DNA of 14,988 bases from an uncultured Opitutia bacterium (GCA_937952235.1 CALFZM010000156.1:1-14988), one strand, 5' to 3'. Shown: positions 1-10,590, counted from the stretch's first letter. Notes: generated by a model from the letters alone, not told the origin. Numbers and translations: made by a program.

Positions 1-7
1 GCACGTC

Positions 8-29
8 AGCCGCCTGGGGACAGGCGGCT
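8..29 (-). terminator. GC-rich hairpin downstream of secA
   Basis: A perfect 9-bp stem (AGCCGCCTG at 8-16, CAGGCGGCT at 21-29) closes a GGGA loop and begins 24 nt past the secA stop codon. There is no T-rich tail on the minus strand, so it is not a classical intrinsic terminator. It may stabilise the mRNA 3' end, assist termination, or be a copy of a dispersed palindromic element. Bases 1-53 hold nothing else that I recognise. Confidence 0.5.
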
Positions 30-53
30 CCACCGCAACGGCATCATTCCGGC

Positions 54-3059
<3,006 letters not shown>

Positions 3060-3126
3060 GCGGAGGGGCGAACGTTAGGAGGCCCGCCGACCTTGGCAAA
3101 TGGCAAATGGTGCCGGTCCAGCGGGC

Positions 3127-3141
3127 GACAATACTCTTGTC
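3127..3141. promoter_or_regulatory. Inverted repeat in the secA/dehydrogenase divergent gap
   Basis: GACAA-TACTC-TTGTC is a 5-bp inverted repeat with a 5-nt spacer, 68 bp before the secA start and 96 bp before the dehydrogenase start. It lies in the only relatively AT-rich part of the 178-bp divergent gap, where the promoters of both units must lie. It could be an operator or chance. The same gap holds a short tandem duplication (GGCAAAT twice, from about 3095). No convincing -35/-10 pair was found for either strand. Confidence 0.2.
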
Positions 3142-3237
3142 ATACGCGGCGCCCACCGTTGCCTTGACGGTTTTCCTCCGCCGGTAATTCGCCGTCCGGT
3201 TACTTTCCCGCTCCACACCGCCGCCCTTCCCTTCCTC

Positions 3238-4521
3238 ATGGACCGCACGATCAAGATCGCCCTCGCCGGCGCCGGCATGTTCGGCGGCGACGTCCATCTC
3301 CGCGCCTACGCCGACCTGCAGCGGTTCGGGATCGCGGGCCAGCTCGCCCGCGTCGGCCTCGACAAGTGGTCCCGCGACCTGGCCGGGGTGAAGTTCGACC
3401 TTGTGGCGGTGGCGACCCGGTCGGAGGCGTCGGCGAAGCGCTCGCAGGCGGCGTTCAAGGAATGGACCGGGCACGAGCCGAAGGCGTATTTCGGCGCGGA
3501 GCCGTGGCACGACATCCTGCGCGACTTTCCCGATCTCGACGTGCTGGCGGTGGCCACGCCCGACCACCTGCACACCGAGCCGATCCTGGCCGCCCTGGCG
3601 AAGGGTGTGCACGTCCTCACGGAGAAGCCGATGTGCCTCTCGATCGAGGAGGCCGACCGCATCATCGACGCCGCGAAGGCGAAGGGCCGGGTGGTCGCGG
3701 TCGACATGCACAAGCGGTACGATCCGGACCACCTGCGCGTGCGCGACGACATCCGCGAGCGCATCGGCGCCCCGCTCTACGGCACGGCCTACCTCGAGGA
3801 ACCGCTGGAGGTGTCGACCTCGACGTTCAAGTGGGTGGAGTCGAGCGACCCGTTCAGCTACGTGGGGCCGCACTGGACCGACCTCATCTACAGCTATTAC
3901 CGGAGCAAGCCCGCGGCGCTCACCGCGGTGGGCCAGAAGAAGCGCCTCGTGCGCGACGGGATCAACGCCTACGACGCGGTGCAGGTGCGCGTGGATTTCG
4001 AGAACGGGATGAGCATCAATTTCCACAACAACTGGATCACGCCGCCCGAGTTCGAGGCGCCGGTGAACCAGGGCCACGAGATCGTCGGCGCGGACGGCAA
4101 GGTGGAAAGCGACCAGCAGTACCGGGGCTTTCGCTGGTGGAACAAGGGCGGCGGCTCGCGCACGGCCAACAACCATTTCACGCGCGACATCTCGCGCCCG
4201 GACGGATCGTGCGGCTATGTCGGATACGGTGTCGACTCGCTCACGGTCGGGCTCGTCGCGGTCTCGCGGATCAAGTTCCACGGCGAGTCGCTCGAGGCGG
4301 TGGCGGGCCTCTATCCGACGGCGGAGGAGGCCCGGATCACGGTCGCCATCGTGCACGCCGCGGCGGTGGTCCGCGACCTGAACTTCAAGTACCTCAACGA
4401 GGGCAAGGGCACGCCGGTGACCGCGCGCTTCGGGTCCGACGGCATCACGATCATCGATCCCTGCCGGGCCACCGAGGGCGCCGACCGGGTCTTCCACCGC
4501 ATCTACACGCGTCCGATCTGA
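3238..4521 (+). CDS. Gfo/Idh/MocA-family NAD(P)-dependent oxidoreductase
   Basis: Members of this family oxidise or reduce a hydroxyl of a sugar, inositol or sugar nucleotide using NAD(P). The 427-residue product has an N-terminal Rossmann fold with the dinucleotide motif GAGMFGG (11-17). It also has the strand and loop DVLAVATPDHLH (101-112), the family hallmark EKP (129-131) with the presumed catalytic lysine K130, and HKRYDPDH (158-165) leading into the C-terminal substrate domain. I chose the ATG at 3238 because it sits directly before the first strand of the Rossmann fold. The frame stays open upstream to 3100, but that extension looks non-coding. No signal peptide is seen, so it is cytoplasmic. 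The next gene starts 32 nt downstream, so the two are probably co-transcribed. The substrate cannot be named. Confidence 0.9.
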   Translation: MDRTIKIALAGAGMFGGDVHLRAYADLQRFGIAGQLARVGLDKWSRDLAGVKFDLVAVATRSEASAKRSQAAFKEWTGHEPKAYFGAEPWHDILRDFPDLDVLAVATPDHLHTEPILAALAKGVHVLTEKPMCLSIEEADRIIDAAKAKGRVVAVDMHKRYDPDHLRVRDDIRERIGAPLYGTAYLEEPLEVSTSTFKWVESSDPFSYVGPHWTDLIYSYYRSKPAALTAVGQKKRLVRDGINAYDAVQVRVDFENGMSINFHNNWITPPEFEAPVNQGHEIVGADGKVESDQQYRGFRWWNKGGGSRTANNHFTRDISRPDGSCGYVGYGVDSLTVGLVAVSRIKFHGESLEAVAGLYPTAEEARITVAIVHAAAVVRDLNFKYLNEGKGTPVTARFGSDGITIIDPCRATEGADRVFHRIYTRPI

Positions 4522-4553
4522 CGCACCGCAACCGCTTTCAACGCACACCGCAT

Positions 4554-5927
4554 ATGGGCAAGGAATTCAGTATCACTCCCCGCGACGTTCCGCGGGTCGA
4601 AACCAAGTTTCGGCGCATCGCCACCAAGATCCCGCATCCGGACTCCCTCCCCACGCTGGAGAAGCTCCGGACGTTCGAGCCGATCTCGATGCGCGGCCAG
4701 CCGCCGATCGTCTGGGAGAAGGCGGAGGACATCTTCGTCCACGACAAGCACGGCAACAAGTGGATCGACTGGTCGTCGGGCGTGCTCGTGACGAACGCGG
4801 GCCATGGCGCCCCCGAGATCCGGAAGGCGATCATCGACCAGGTGAACAGCGGGCTGCTCCACAGCTACGTCTTCCCCAACGAGGAGCGGGCCGCGCTCGT
4901 CGAGCGCCTGGCGGCGGTGGCGCCCGAGGGGCTGAAGAAGGTCTTCCTGCTGAGCACCGGCTCGGAGGCGACGGAATGCGCGATCAAGCTCAGCCGCACC
5001 CACGGCATCAAGGTCGGCGGGAAGAAGAAGATCGGCATCGTCGGCTGGGAGCGCGGGTTCCACGGCCGCACGCTCGGCTCGCAGCAGGCGGGCGGCATGG
5101 CCGGCCAGAAGTCGTGGATCGTGAACGAGGATCCCGCGATCGTCACCGCGCCGTTTCCCGACGGCTACTGGCAGACCGACACGAGCTTCGGCGCGTTCCT
5201 CCGCAGCCTCGAGGCGAAGGGGATGAAGCCCGAGAACGTGGCGGGCGTGATCATGGAGACCTACCAGGGCGTGGGCCCCGATTTCGCGCCGGTGGAGTTC
5301 GTCCGCGAGCTCGCCGCCTGGTGCAAGCAGCACCAGATCGTGCTGACCTTCGACGAGGTGCAGGCCGGCTTCGGCCGCACGGGCAAGTTCTGGGCGTTCG
5401 AGCATTACGGCGTGACCCCCGATCTCATCTGCTGCGGCAAGGGCATCAGCAGCTCGCTGCCGCTCTCGGCCGTGATCGGCCGCGAGAGCGTGATGGACCA
5501 GTACGCGCCCGGCTCGATGACGAGCACGCACACCGGCAACCCGGTCTGCTGCGCCGCCGCGCTCGCCAGCGTGAACAAGATCATCGCCGAGGACCTGACC
5601 GGCAACGCCGCCCGCCTCGAGCCGCTCCTGCTCGCGGGCCTGAGGCAGATCCAGGCCAAGCACCCGCAGGTCATCGGTCACGTCACGGCCCGCGGGCTCG
5701 TCGCCGGCATGCAGACCGTGAAGGCGGGGACGAAGGAGCCCGACCACGACCTCGCCCACGCCATCATCGAGCGCTGCTACCAGGCCGGCCTGCTGCTTTT
5801 CGCCCCGGTCGGCGCGTGGGGCCAGACGGTGAAGATCTCGCCGCCGCTCACGATCACGCGCGAGGCGCTGGAGGAATCGCTCCAGGTCCTGGCGGCGTCG
5901 ACCGACGCCGCCGTCGCGGCGCGGTAA
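4554..5927 (+). CDS. Class III PLP-dependent aminotransferase
   Basis: Class III enzymes move an amino group between an omega-amine (such as 4-aminobutyrate, ornithine or an amino sugar) and an oxo acid. The 457-residue protein shows STGSEATE (134-141) for PLP phosphate binding and LTFDEVQAGFGRTGKFW (264-280), where D267 would contact the PLP ring nitrogen. It also shows CCGKGISSSLPL (293-304) with K296 as the likely Schiff-base lysine, and STHTGNPVCCAA (324-335). Length is normal for the class. It is closest in feel to 4-aminobutyrate/diaminobutyrate aminotransferases, but the substrate is not resolved. It begins 32 nt after the dehydrogenase gene, suggesting a paired dehydrogenation-transamination step on one compound. 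The frame is open far upstream inside the dehydrogenase gene; the ATG at 4554 is chosen because it falls just after that gene's stop. Confidence 0.92.
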   Translation: MGKEFSITPRDVPRVETKFRRIATKIPHPDSLPTLEKLRTFEPISMRGQPPIVWEKAEDIFVHDKHGNKWIDWSSGVLVTNAGHGAPEIRKAIIDQVNSGLLHSYVFPNEERAALVERLAAVAPEGLKKVFLLSTGSEATECAIKLSRTHGIKVGGKKKIGIVGWERGFHGRTLGSQQAGGMAGQKSWIVNEDPAIVTAPFPDGYWQTDTSFGAFLRSLEAKGMKPENVAGVIMETYQGVGPDFAPVEFVRELAAWCKQHQIVLTFDEVQAGFGRTGKFWAFEHYGVTPDLICCGKGISSSLPLSAVIGRESVMDQYAPGSMTSTHTGNPVCCAAALASVNKIIAEDLTGNAARLEPLLLAGLRQIQAKHPQVIGHVTARGLVAGMQTVKAGTKEPDHDLAHAIIERCYQAGLLLFAPVGAWGQTVKISPPLTITREALEESLQVLAASTDAAVAAR

Positions 5928-5935
5928 GGCCGGCG

Positions 5936-6019
5936 CGCCCGTTGCCGGGCGAACCAGGCTAAGCGTCGTGGCCTCACGGCGCCTCCCCGTGGCGTCGGTA
6001 CGGCCCTGCGCCGGGGCCG
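5936..6019. terminator. Two GC hairpins between convergent genes
   Basis: The 108-bp gap between the convergent aminotransferase and UDP-glucuronate decarboxylase genes holds two perfect 6-bp stems. One is CGCCCG-TTGC-CGGGCG (5936-5951). The other is CGGCCC with GGGCCG around a 7-nt loop (6001-6019). Neither has a T tract. Their position suggests termination or transcript-end protection for both units, but the local GC content makes such stems common. Confidence 0.35.
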
Positions 6020-6035
6020 GCGCGCTCCACCGCCC

Positions 6036-6962
6036 TCACACCCGGCGGCGGAAATACTCGATCGTGCGCTTCAGGCCCTCCTCGAGCGGGACCTGCGGCT
6101 CCCACTTGAGCACGCGCTGCGCGAGGGTGATGTCGGGCCGGCGCTGCTTCGGGTCGTCGGCCGGGAGCGGCTTGAACACGATCTTCGACTTGCCGCCGAC
6201 GAGCTTCAGCGTGAGCTCGGCGAGCTGCAGCATCGTGAACTCGCCCGGGTTGCCGAGGTTCATCGGGCCGACCGTCTCCGTCTGCGCCATGAAGCGCACG
6301 AAGCCTTCGATCAGGTCGTCGACGTAGCAGAACGAGCGCGTCTGCGTGCCGTCGCCGTAGATCGTGAGGTCGTCGCCGCGCAGGGCCTGGACAATAAAGT
6401 TGGATACGACGCGCCCGTCGTTGGGATGCATGCGCGGGCCGTACGTGTTGAAGATCCGCACCACCCGGATATCGACCTTGTTCTCGCGGTGGTAGTCGAA
6501 GAAGAGCGTCTCGGCGCAGCGCTTGCCCTCGTCGTAGCACGAGCGCCGGCCGATCGGGTTCACGTTGCCCCAGTAGCTCTCCGGCTGCGGGTGCACGTGC
6601 GGGTCGCCATAGACCTCGCTCGTGCTCGCCTGAAAGACCCGCGCGCGCACGCGCTTGGCCAGGCCGAGGCAGTTGATCGCGCCCATCACCGACGTCTTGA
6701 TCGTCTTGATCGGGTTGTACTGGTAGTGCGGCGGCGACGCCGGACACGCGAGGTTGTAGATCTGGTCGACCTCGAACTTGAAGGGGTCGATGACGTCGTG
6801 GCGGACAAACTCGAAATTTGGATTCGCCAGCAGGTGCGCGATGTTCGCCTTCTGGCCGGTGAAGAGGTTGTCGAGGCAGACGACCTCGTTGCCGTCGCGG
6901 AGTAGACGGTCGCAGAGGTGTGAGCCCAGAAAGCCGGCACCGCCGGTGACGAGAATGCGCAT
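6036..6962 (-). CDS. UDP-glucuronate decarboxylase (UDP-xylose synthase)
   Basis: This is a short-chain dehydrogenase/reductase-type NAD-dependent enzyme that converts UDP-glucuronate to UDP-xylose, a donor for exopolysaccharide or lipopolysaccharide. The 308-residue protein has the NAD motif GGAGFLGS (7-14), then STSEVYGDP (113-121) with the glutamate typical of UDP-xylose synthases (E116). It also has the catalytic YxxxK pair Y143/K147 in CYDEGKRCAE, and DPKQRRPD (270-277) with the conserved arginine region. NLACPASPPHYQYNP (70-84) is also characteristic of this subgroup rather than of 4,6-dehydratases. Length is that of the soluble bacterial enzyme. It stands alone, divergent from the outer-membrane protein gene and convergent with the aminotransferase gene. 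No Shine-Dalgarno is visible before the ATG. Confidence 0.9.
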   Translation of the reverse strand: MRILVTGGAGFLGSHLCDRLLRDGNEVVCLDNLFTGQKANIAHLLANPNFEFVRHDVIDPFKFEVDQIYNLACPASPPHYQYNPIKTIKTSVMGAINCLGLAKRVRARVFQASTSEVYGDPHVHPQPESYWGNVNPIGRRSCYDEGKRCAETLFFDYHRENKVDIRVVRIFNTYGPRMHPNDGRVVSNFIVQALRGDDLTIYGDGTQTRSFCYVDDLIEGFVRFMAQTETVGPMNLGNPGEFTMLQLAELTLKLVGGKSKIVFKPLPADDPKQRRPDITLAQRVLKWEPQVPLEEGLKRTIEYFRRRV

Positions 6963-7096
6963 GCCGGAAAGTTACGGTCGGTGCCAGCCGTGGCCAGCAA
7001 AACACGGCGCGGCGACTGTGCCCACGGCCGCGGGTTCCATCCGATGACGCACTTAATTTTCTTGGCGGATGAATTCCGGCCGATACCTCCGTCCGC

Positions 7097-7116
7097 CCCC
7101 GCTGACCAAAGCGGGG
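7097..7116 (+). promoter_or_regulatory. Hairpin in the leader of the outer-membrane protein gene
   Basis: CCCCGC (7097-7102) pairs with GCGGGG (7111-7116) around an 8-nt loop, ending 10 nt before the ATG at 7127. A stem at this place would overlap the ribosome-binding zone, so it could control or stabilise the leader. No riboswitch class is recognised. The rest of the 164-bp divergent gap (6963-7126) contains one AT-rich patch (about 7051-7062) that may belong to a promoter, but no clear -35/-10 pair. Confidence 0.25.
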
Positions 7117-7126
7117 CAAACCAAAC

Positions 7127-7771
7127 ATGAAACTGACCAAGAAAATCATCCTCGCGTTCGGGGTCCTGGCGACCGGCGCGGGTTATGCCCAAACCGCCAC
7201 GTCCACGGCCACCCCCACGACCACGGGTTCCGGCCTGCTGGGTCACCGCTACACCGAGCTCAGCCTCGGCGCGGAGAACATCGACCACCTCTCGAACCAC
7301 GGCTACAGCGTCAGTGCGAGCGCCAACAACCCGCTCATTCCGGGCGTGCTCGATGCCGGCGCCACGTATAGCTATTCGTGGATACGCGGCCCGTTCAAGG
7401 GCCACGCCAACACGATCGGCGCCTACGCCACGGCCTACACGCCGCTGGCTGGCGTGCGTCCGTTCGCCACCGCCGCGCTCGGCTACCAGTGGACGAGCGC
7501 ACGCTTCGGCGCCGGCGACGACGAAGCCGTCTGGGGCGCCGCGATTGGCGTCGAGATTCCGGCCGGGGTCGTGACCGTCACGCCGCGGATCAGCTACGCG
7601 GACGACTTCGAAGGTTCGTCGCGCAGCAGCCAGGCGTGGACCACCTCCGTCGAGGTGAACTACTGGTACAGCCGGACCTCCGCGGTCTACACCTCGCTGG
7701 GCCGCACCGACATCCGCCGCAGCCCGTTCGACTCCTGGAACTGGGAGATCGGCCTGCGCGCGCGGTTCTGA
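7127..7771 (+). CDS. Small outer-membrane beta-barrel protein
   Basis: I do not recognise a specific family. The 214-residue product starts with a Sec signal peptide (MKLTKKIILAFGVLATGAGYA, likely cut after A21). A Thr/Pro/Ala-rich linker (22-35) follows, and then alternating aromatic and small residues typical of membrane beta-strands, such as GAYATAYTPLAGVRPFATAA and SVEVNYWYS. It ends in phenylalanine (LRARF), the classic signal for BAM-assisted insertion into the outer membrane. An eight-strand OmpA/OmpX-like or porin-family barrel is plausible. The gene stands alone and closes with a strong terminator 26 nt after the stop. The lack of Cys and the ordinary base use suggest nothing unusual. 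Its function is unknown. Confidence 0.82.
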   Translation: MKLTKKIILAFGVLATGAGYAQTATSTATPTTTGSGLLGHRYTELSLGAENIDHLSNHGYSVSASANNPLIPGVLDAGATYSYSWIRGPFKGHANTIGAYATAYTPLAGVRPFATAALGYQWTSARFGAGDDEAVWGAAIGVEIPAGVVTVTPRISYADDFEGSSRSSQAWTTSVEVNYWYSRTSAVYTSLGRTDIRRSPFDSWNWEIGLRARF

Positions 7772-7797
7772 TCCCGCGAGCCTCCGGCCTCGCTTCG

Positions 7798-7827
7798 AGC
7801 CCGCACGTCATCGTGCGGGCTTTTTTT
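7798..7827 (+). terminator. Rho-independent terminator
   Basis: A perfect stem (AGCCCGCACG at 7798-7807, CGTGCGGGCT at 7812-7821) closes a TCAT loop and runs into seven T residues (7821-7827). It ends the outer-membrane protein transcript. Right after it lies a CGGCCG/CGGCCG pair (7828-7845). This is the only textbook intrinsic terminator in the window. Confidence 0.93.
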
Positions 7828-7936
7828 CGGCCGTCGAGGCGGCCGCATCGCGCCCCGGCTTGAGCCACATCAAGTGATGGCGATCCACCGCTTGAGGCCG
7901 GCCGCGAGCTGCGCACGCTGTGGCAACAGACCCGAC

Positions 7937-8317
7937 ATGCGGAACAAGCCCGCCATCTTCGCCCTCCTCTTCGCCTGGCTCTGCGCCAACGGCGTGCTGC
8001 TGGACGCGGCGCAGGTGCTGGCCTGGGCGAAGATGTTCGCCGGGTACTCGAATTCGATGAGCTTCGCCGCCGCGCTCGATGCCACCTTCGACGCCGAGAA
8101 GCCCTGCGGCATGTGCCTCGGCATCTCCGCCGCCAAGGAGGCCTCGAAACAGCAACTGCCCCAGGCCGTCGAACGTTCGGCCGAGAAACTGCAGCTCGCG
8201 CTCCATCGGTCCGAACCGATCGTGCTGACTCATGAGGCCGGAGACTGGCCGGTCGCGCTTGCGCGCGCGGCGCCCAGTCGAACCGAGTCCGTGCCGGTGC
8301 CTCCCCCGCGGGTCTGA
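7937..8317 (+). CDS. Small signal-anchored protein with CxxC, upstream of copper receptor
   Basis: This is a 126-residue protein with no firm family assignment. Residues 1-28 form a hydrophobic N-terminal signal or anchor (KPAIFALLFAWLCANGVLL). The rest would be periplasmic and carries a single CGMC motif (C57, C60) in DAEKPCGMCLGISAAKE, a Lys/Gln/Glu-rich middle (67-88) and a Pro-rich end. Small secreted proteins with a CxxC motif (for example the DUF2946 type) are often found beside copper TonB receptors in proteobacteria, so a copper-binding or receptor-assisting role is a reasonable inference. I chose the ATG at 7937 because it leads straight into the hydrophobic segment; the frame opens earlier at 7874 with a charged, unlikely N-terminus. 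The receptor gene follows 122 nt downstream. Confidence 0.7.
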   Translation: MRNKPAIFALLFAWLCANGVLLDAAQVLAWAKMFAGYSNSMSFAAALDATFDAEKPCGMCLGISAAKEASKQQLPQAVERSAEKLQLALHRSEPIVLTHEAGDWPVALARAAPSRTESVPVPPPRV

Positions 8318-8331
8318 GGCGCCTTCCCGTC

Positions 8332-8382
8332 GCGCCGCAAAACGGCGCCCGACGCTACCCGGCCCGCTCGCCGGCCGGCGAG
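8332..8382 (+). promoter_or_regulatory. Two palindromes upstream of the copper receptor gene
   Basis: The 122-bp gap before the receptor contains the stem GCGCCG-CAAAA-CGGCGC (8332-8348) and an uninterrupted 16-bp perfect palindrome, CTCGCCGGCCGGCGAG (8367-8382), ending 57 bp before the ATG. The first could attenuate or protect the upstream transcript. The second has the shape of an operator for a dimeric regulator. No known copper-regulator site (CueR, CopY, Fur) is recognised, and GC-rich palindromes can arise by chance here. Confidence 0.3.
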
Positions 8383-8439
8383 AATTGTCCGCGCGCCCAC
8401 GTGCGCGTCCGGACGCCACCCGCAACCGCCCTGCCCGTC

Positions 8440-10581
8440 ATGAACTCTTTCCGTTCGCTTCCCGCCTCCCGCCTTCAATTTCTTCTTCCCGCGACCGCAC
8501 TCGCCGCCAGCGGATTTTTCGTCCCGTTCCGCGCCCTCGCCGCTGCGGCCGATGCCCCGGTCATGCTCGAGCCCGTCGTCACGACGATCGGCCGCGGCGC
8601 CGAGCCGCTTCACGTCCATGTCGACCCCAAGGCCCCCGCCCAGCCGGTCCCGGCCCACGACGGCGCCGACGTGCTCAAGAGCGTGCCGGGGTTCTCGGTC
8701 GTGCGAAAAGGCGGCACGGACGGCGATCCCGTCCTGCGCGGCCTCGCCGGCTCCCGGCTCGGCATCCTGATCGACGGCGAGGCGATCTTCGGCGGCTGCG
8801 GCAACCGGATGGACCCGCCCACCGCGTACGTCTTCCCGTCCGCCTACGACCGGATCACGATCGTCAAAGGTCCGCAGACGGTGCTGCACGGTCCGGGCAA
8901 CTCGGCCGGGGTCGTGCGGTTCGAGCGCGACCCGCACCGGCCCGCCGCGCGCGAAGCCAGGCTTTTCGCGTCCGCAACCGCGGGAGGCTTCGGCCGCTTC
9001 GACGCCGCCCTCGACGCCCGCGCCGCCACGCCGCTGGTCCAGGCCCGTCTCACCGCCACGGATACACGGGCCGGCGACTATCGCGACGGCGACGGACGGA
9101 CGGTGCACTCCTCGTACCGCCGCTGGAGCGCAAACGCCAACGCCGCCTGGACGCCCGATGCCCGGACGACGCTCGAATTCTCCGTAGCCCGCAGCGACGG
9201 CGAGGCGGCCTACGCCGACCGCTCGATGGACGGCGTCCTCTTCGACCGCGAGAACTACGGGCTGCGCTTCGAGCGCACCGCACTCACGCCGCTCGTCGCC
9301 AGCGTCGAGGCCCGGCTCTATCGCAACTACGTCGACCACGTGATGGACAACTTCAGCCTGCGGCCCTTCGCGCCGTCCGCGGGCATGAGCGGTCGCGCCG
9401 TCTCGAACCCCGACCGCCTCACGACCGGCGGGCTCGTCCAGGTCGTGCTCACTCCGTCCGCTCCCGCCCGGCTCACCGCCGGCGTCGACACCCAGCGCAA
9501 CACGCACACGGTCCGCAGCACCGCCAGCGAAACGACCGACCCCTACGCCGCGAAGACGAGGACCCGCGACGCCGCCTTCCGCCAGCTCGGTCTCTTCACG
9601 GAAGGCGCCTATTCGCTGAGTGAAACCCGCCGCGTCTACGCCGGCGCCCGCTTCGACCACTGGCGCGCGACGGATCCGCGCGCGGCGGTGGGGATCTCGA
9701 TGATGAGCACCGCCGCCAACCCAAGCCGCGACCACACGCGCCGCAGCGGCCTCGTGAGCGGCTTCGCGCGCTACGAGCACGAACTGGCGGGCAGGGCGGC
9801 CACGCTCTTCGCCGGCGTCGGGCGGCTGCAGCGTTTTCCCGACTACTGGGAGATGGTGAAGAACGAGAGCGCCACGAGCGTCACCGCCTTCGGCACCCGG
9901 CCCGAAACCACGACCCAGCTCGATGTCGGCGTGATGCACCGCCGCGGCCCGCTGCAGTTCACGATCGCGGCGTTCGCGTCGCGCATCGACGACTTCATCC
10001 TGGTCCAGAGCGGCGTGACGAAGATGGTGTCCGCCCCGGCGATGGGCGGCATGCCCGCGATGGGTGGCATGCCCGCGGCCACCACCCGCGTCGCCACGAT
10101 CACCCGCGACATCGACGCCTCCACCTGGGGCGGCGAGGCCGACCTCGGCTGGCGCTTCGCCGAGCACTGGCGCGTGGATGCGAGTCTGGCGTATGTCCGG
10201 GGCGACAACGACACGGACGCGCGCCCTCTCGCCCAGCTCCCGCCGCTCGAAGGCCGCCTCGGTTTCGCCTACCAGCAGCCGACGTGGTCCGCCGGCGCCC
10301 TGTGGCGGGCGGTCGCCGCGCAGGACCGGTACGCCCTGAACCAGGGCAACATCGTCGGCCAGGACCTCGGCCGCACGCCGGGCTTCGGCGTGCTCGCGCT
10401 GCATGCGAGCTGGCGCGTATCCACGTGGGCACGACTGAGCGGCGGCGTCGACAACCTCTTCGACCGGACCTACGCGGAACACATCAGCCGCGCTGGCGCG
10501 ATGGTGACCGGGTTCGTGCAGACCAGGCGCGTCAACGAGCCCGGCCGTTTCGCGTGGGTGAAGCTCGACGTGTCGCTCTGA
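8440..10581 (+). CDS. TonB-dependent copper receptor (OprC/NosA type)
   Basis: This outer-membrane receptor is predicted to import copper using TonB-ExbBD energy. The 713-residue product has an Ala-rich signal peptide (about 1-36), a likely TonB box (LEPVVTTI, 43-50), a plug domain (about 70-165) and then a 22-strand-type barrel. The plug segment CGNRMDPPTAYVFPSAYDRI (120-139), followed by VKGPQTVLHGPGNSAG, is the recognisable signature of the OprC/NosA copper-receptor subfamily; its Cys and Met are candidate copper ligands. Residues 529-544 are methionine-rich (MGGMPAMGGMP), probably an extracellular loop. The protein ends in KLDVSL rather than Phe. The ATG at 8440 leads into the signal peptide; a GTG at 8401 is in frame but would add a poor N-terminus. 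The gene converges on the nos genes. In Pseudomonas stutzeri, NosA supplies copper for N2O reductase. Confidence 0.9.
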   Translation: MNSFRSLPASRLQFLLPATALAASGFFVPFRALAAAADAPVMLEPVVTTIGRGAEPLHVHVDPKAPAQPVPAHDGADVLKSVPGFSVVRKGGTDGDPVLRGLAGSRLGILIDGEAIFGGCGNRMDPPTAYVFPSAYDRITIVKGPQTVLHGPGNSAGVVRFERDPHRPAAREARLFASATAGGFGRFDAALDARAATPLVQARLTATDTRAGDYRDGDGRTVHSSYRRWSANANAAWTPDARTTLEFSVARSDGEAAYADRSMDGVLFDRENYGLRFERTALTPLVASVEARLYRNYVDHVMDNFSLRPFAPSAGMSGRAVSNPDRLTTGGLVQVVLTPSAPARLTAGVDTQRNTHTVRSTASETTDPYAAKTRTRDAAFRQLGLFTEGAYSLSETRRVYAGARFDHWRATDPRAAVGISMMSTAANPSRDHTRRSGLVSGFARYEHELAGRAATLFAGVGRLQRFPDYWEMVKNESATSVTAFGTRPETTTQLDVGVMHRRGPLQFTIAAFASRIDDFILVQSGVTKMVSAPAMGGMPAMGGMPAATTRVATITRDIDASTWGGEADLGWRFAEHWRVDASLAYVRGDNDTDARPLAQLPPLEGRLGFAYQQPTWSAGALWRAVAAQDRYALNQGNIVGQDLGRTPGFGVLALHASWRVSTWARLSGGVDNLFDRTYAEHISRAGAMVTGFVQTRRVNEPGRFAWVKLDVSL
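10039..10074 (+). repeat. 18-bp tandem repeat encoding AMGGMP
   Basis: Two adjacent 18-bp copies (10039-10056 and 10057-10074) differ at one base (GGC versus GGT, silent) and encode AMGGMP twice inside the copper receptor. This looks like a recent in-frame duplication that doubled the Met content of a likely external loop. Confidence 0.85.
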
Positions 10582-10590
10582 GCCAGGAAT

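Noticed and set aside
3164..3190. Promoter-like TTGACG and TAATTC pair before the dehydrogenase gene
   Set aside because: The spacer is only 15 bp and the -10 match is poor, so it was not called.
3100..3237. Longer N-terminus for the dehydrogenase (start at 3100)
   Set aside because: The 46 added residues do not resemble the family and overlap the divergent promoter region.
7868..7879. CATCA-AG-TGATG palindrome, considered as an FNR-type site
   Set aside because: FNR/CRP-family boxes have a TTGAT-N4-ATCAA layout. This has the wrong orientation of half-sites and a 2-nt spacer. No FNR box was found before the receptor; the nos promoter is outside the window.
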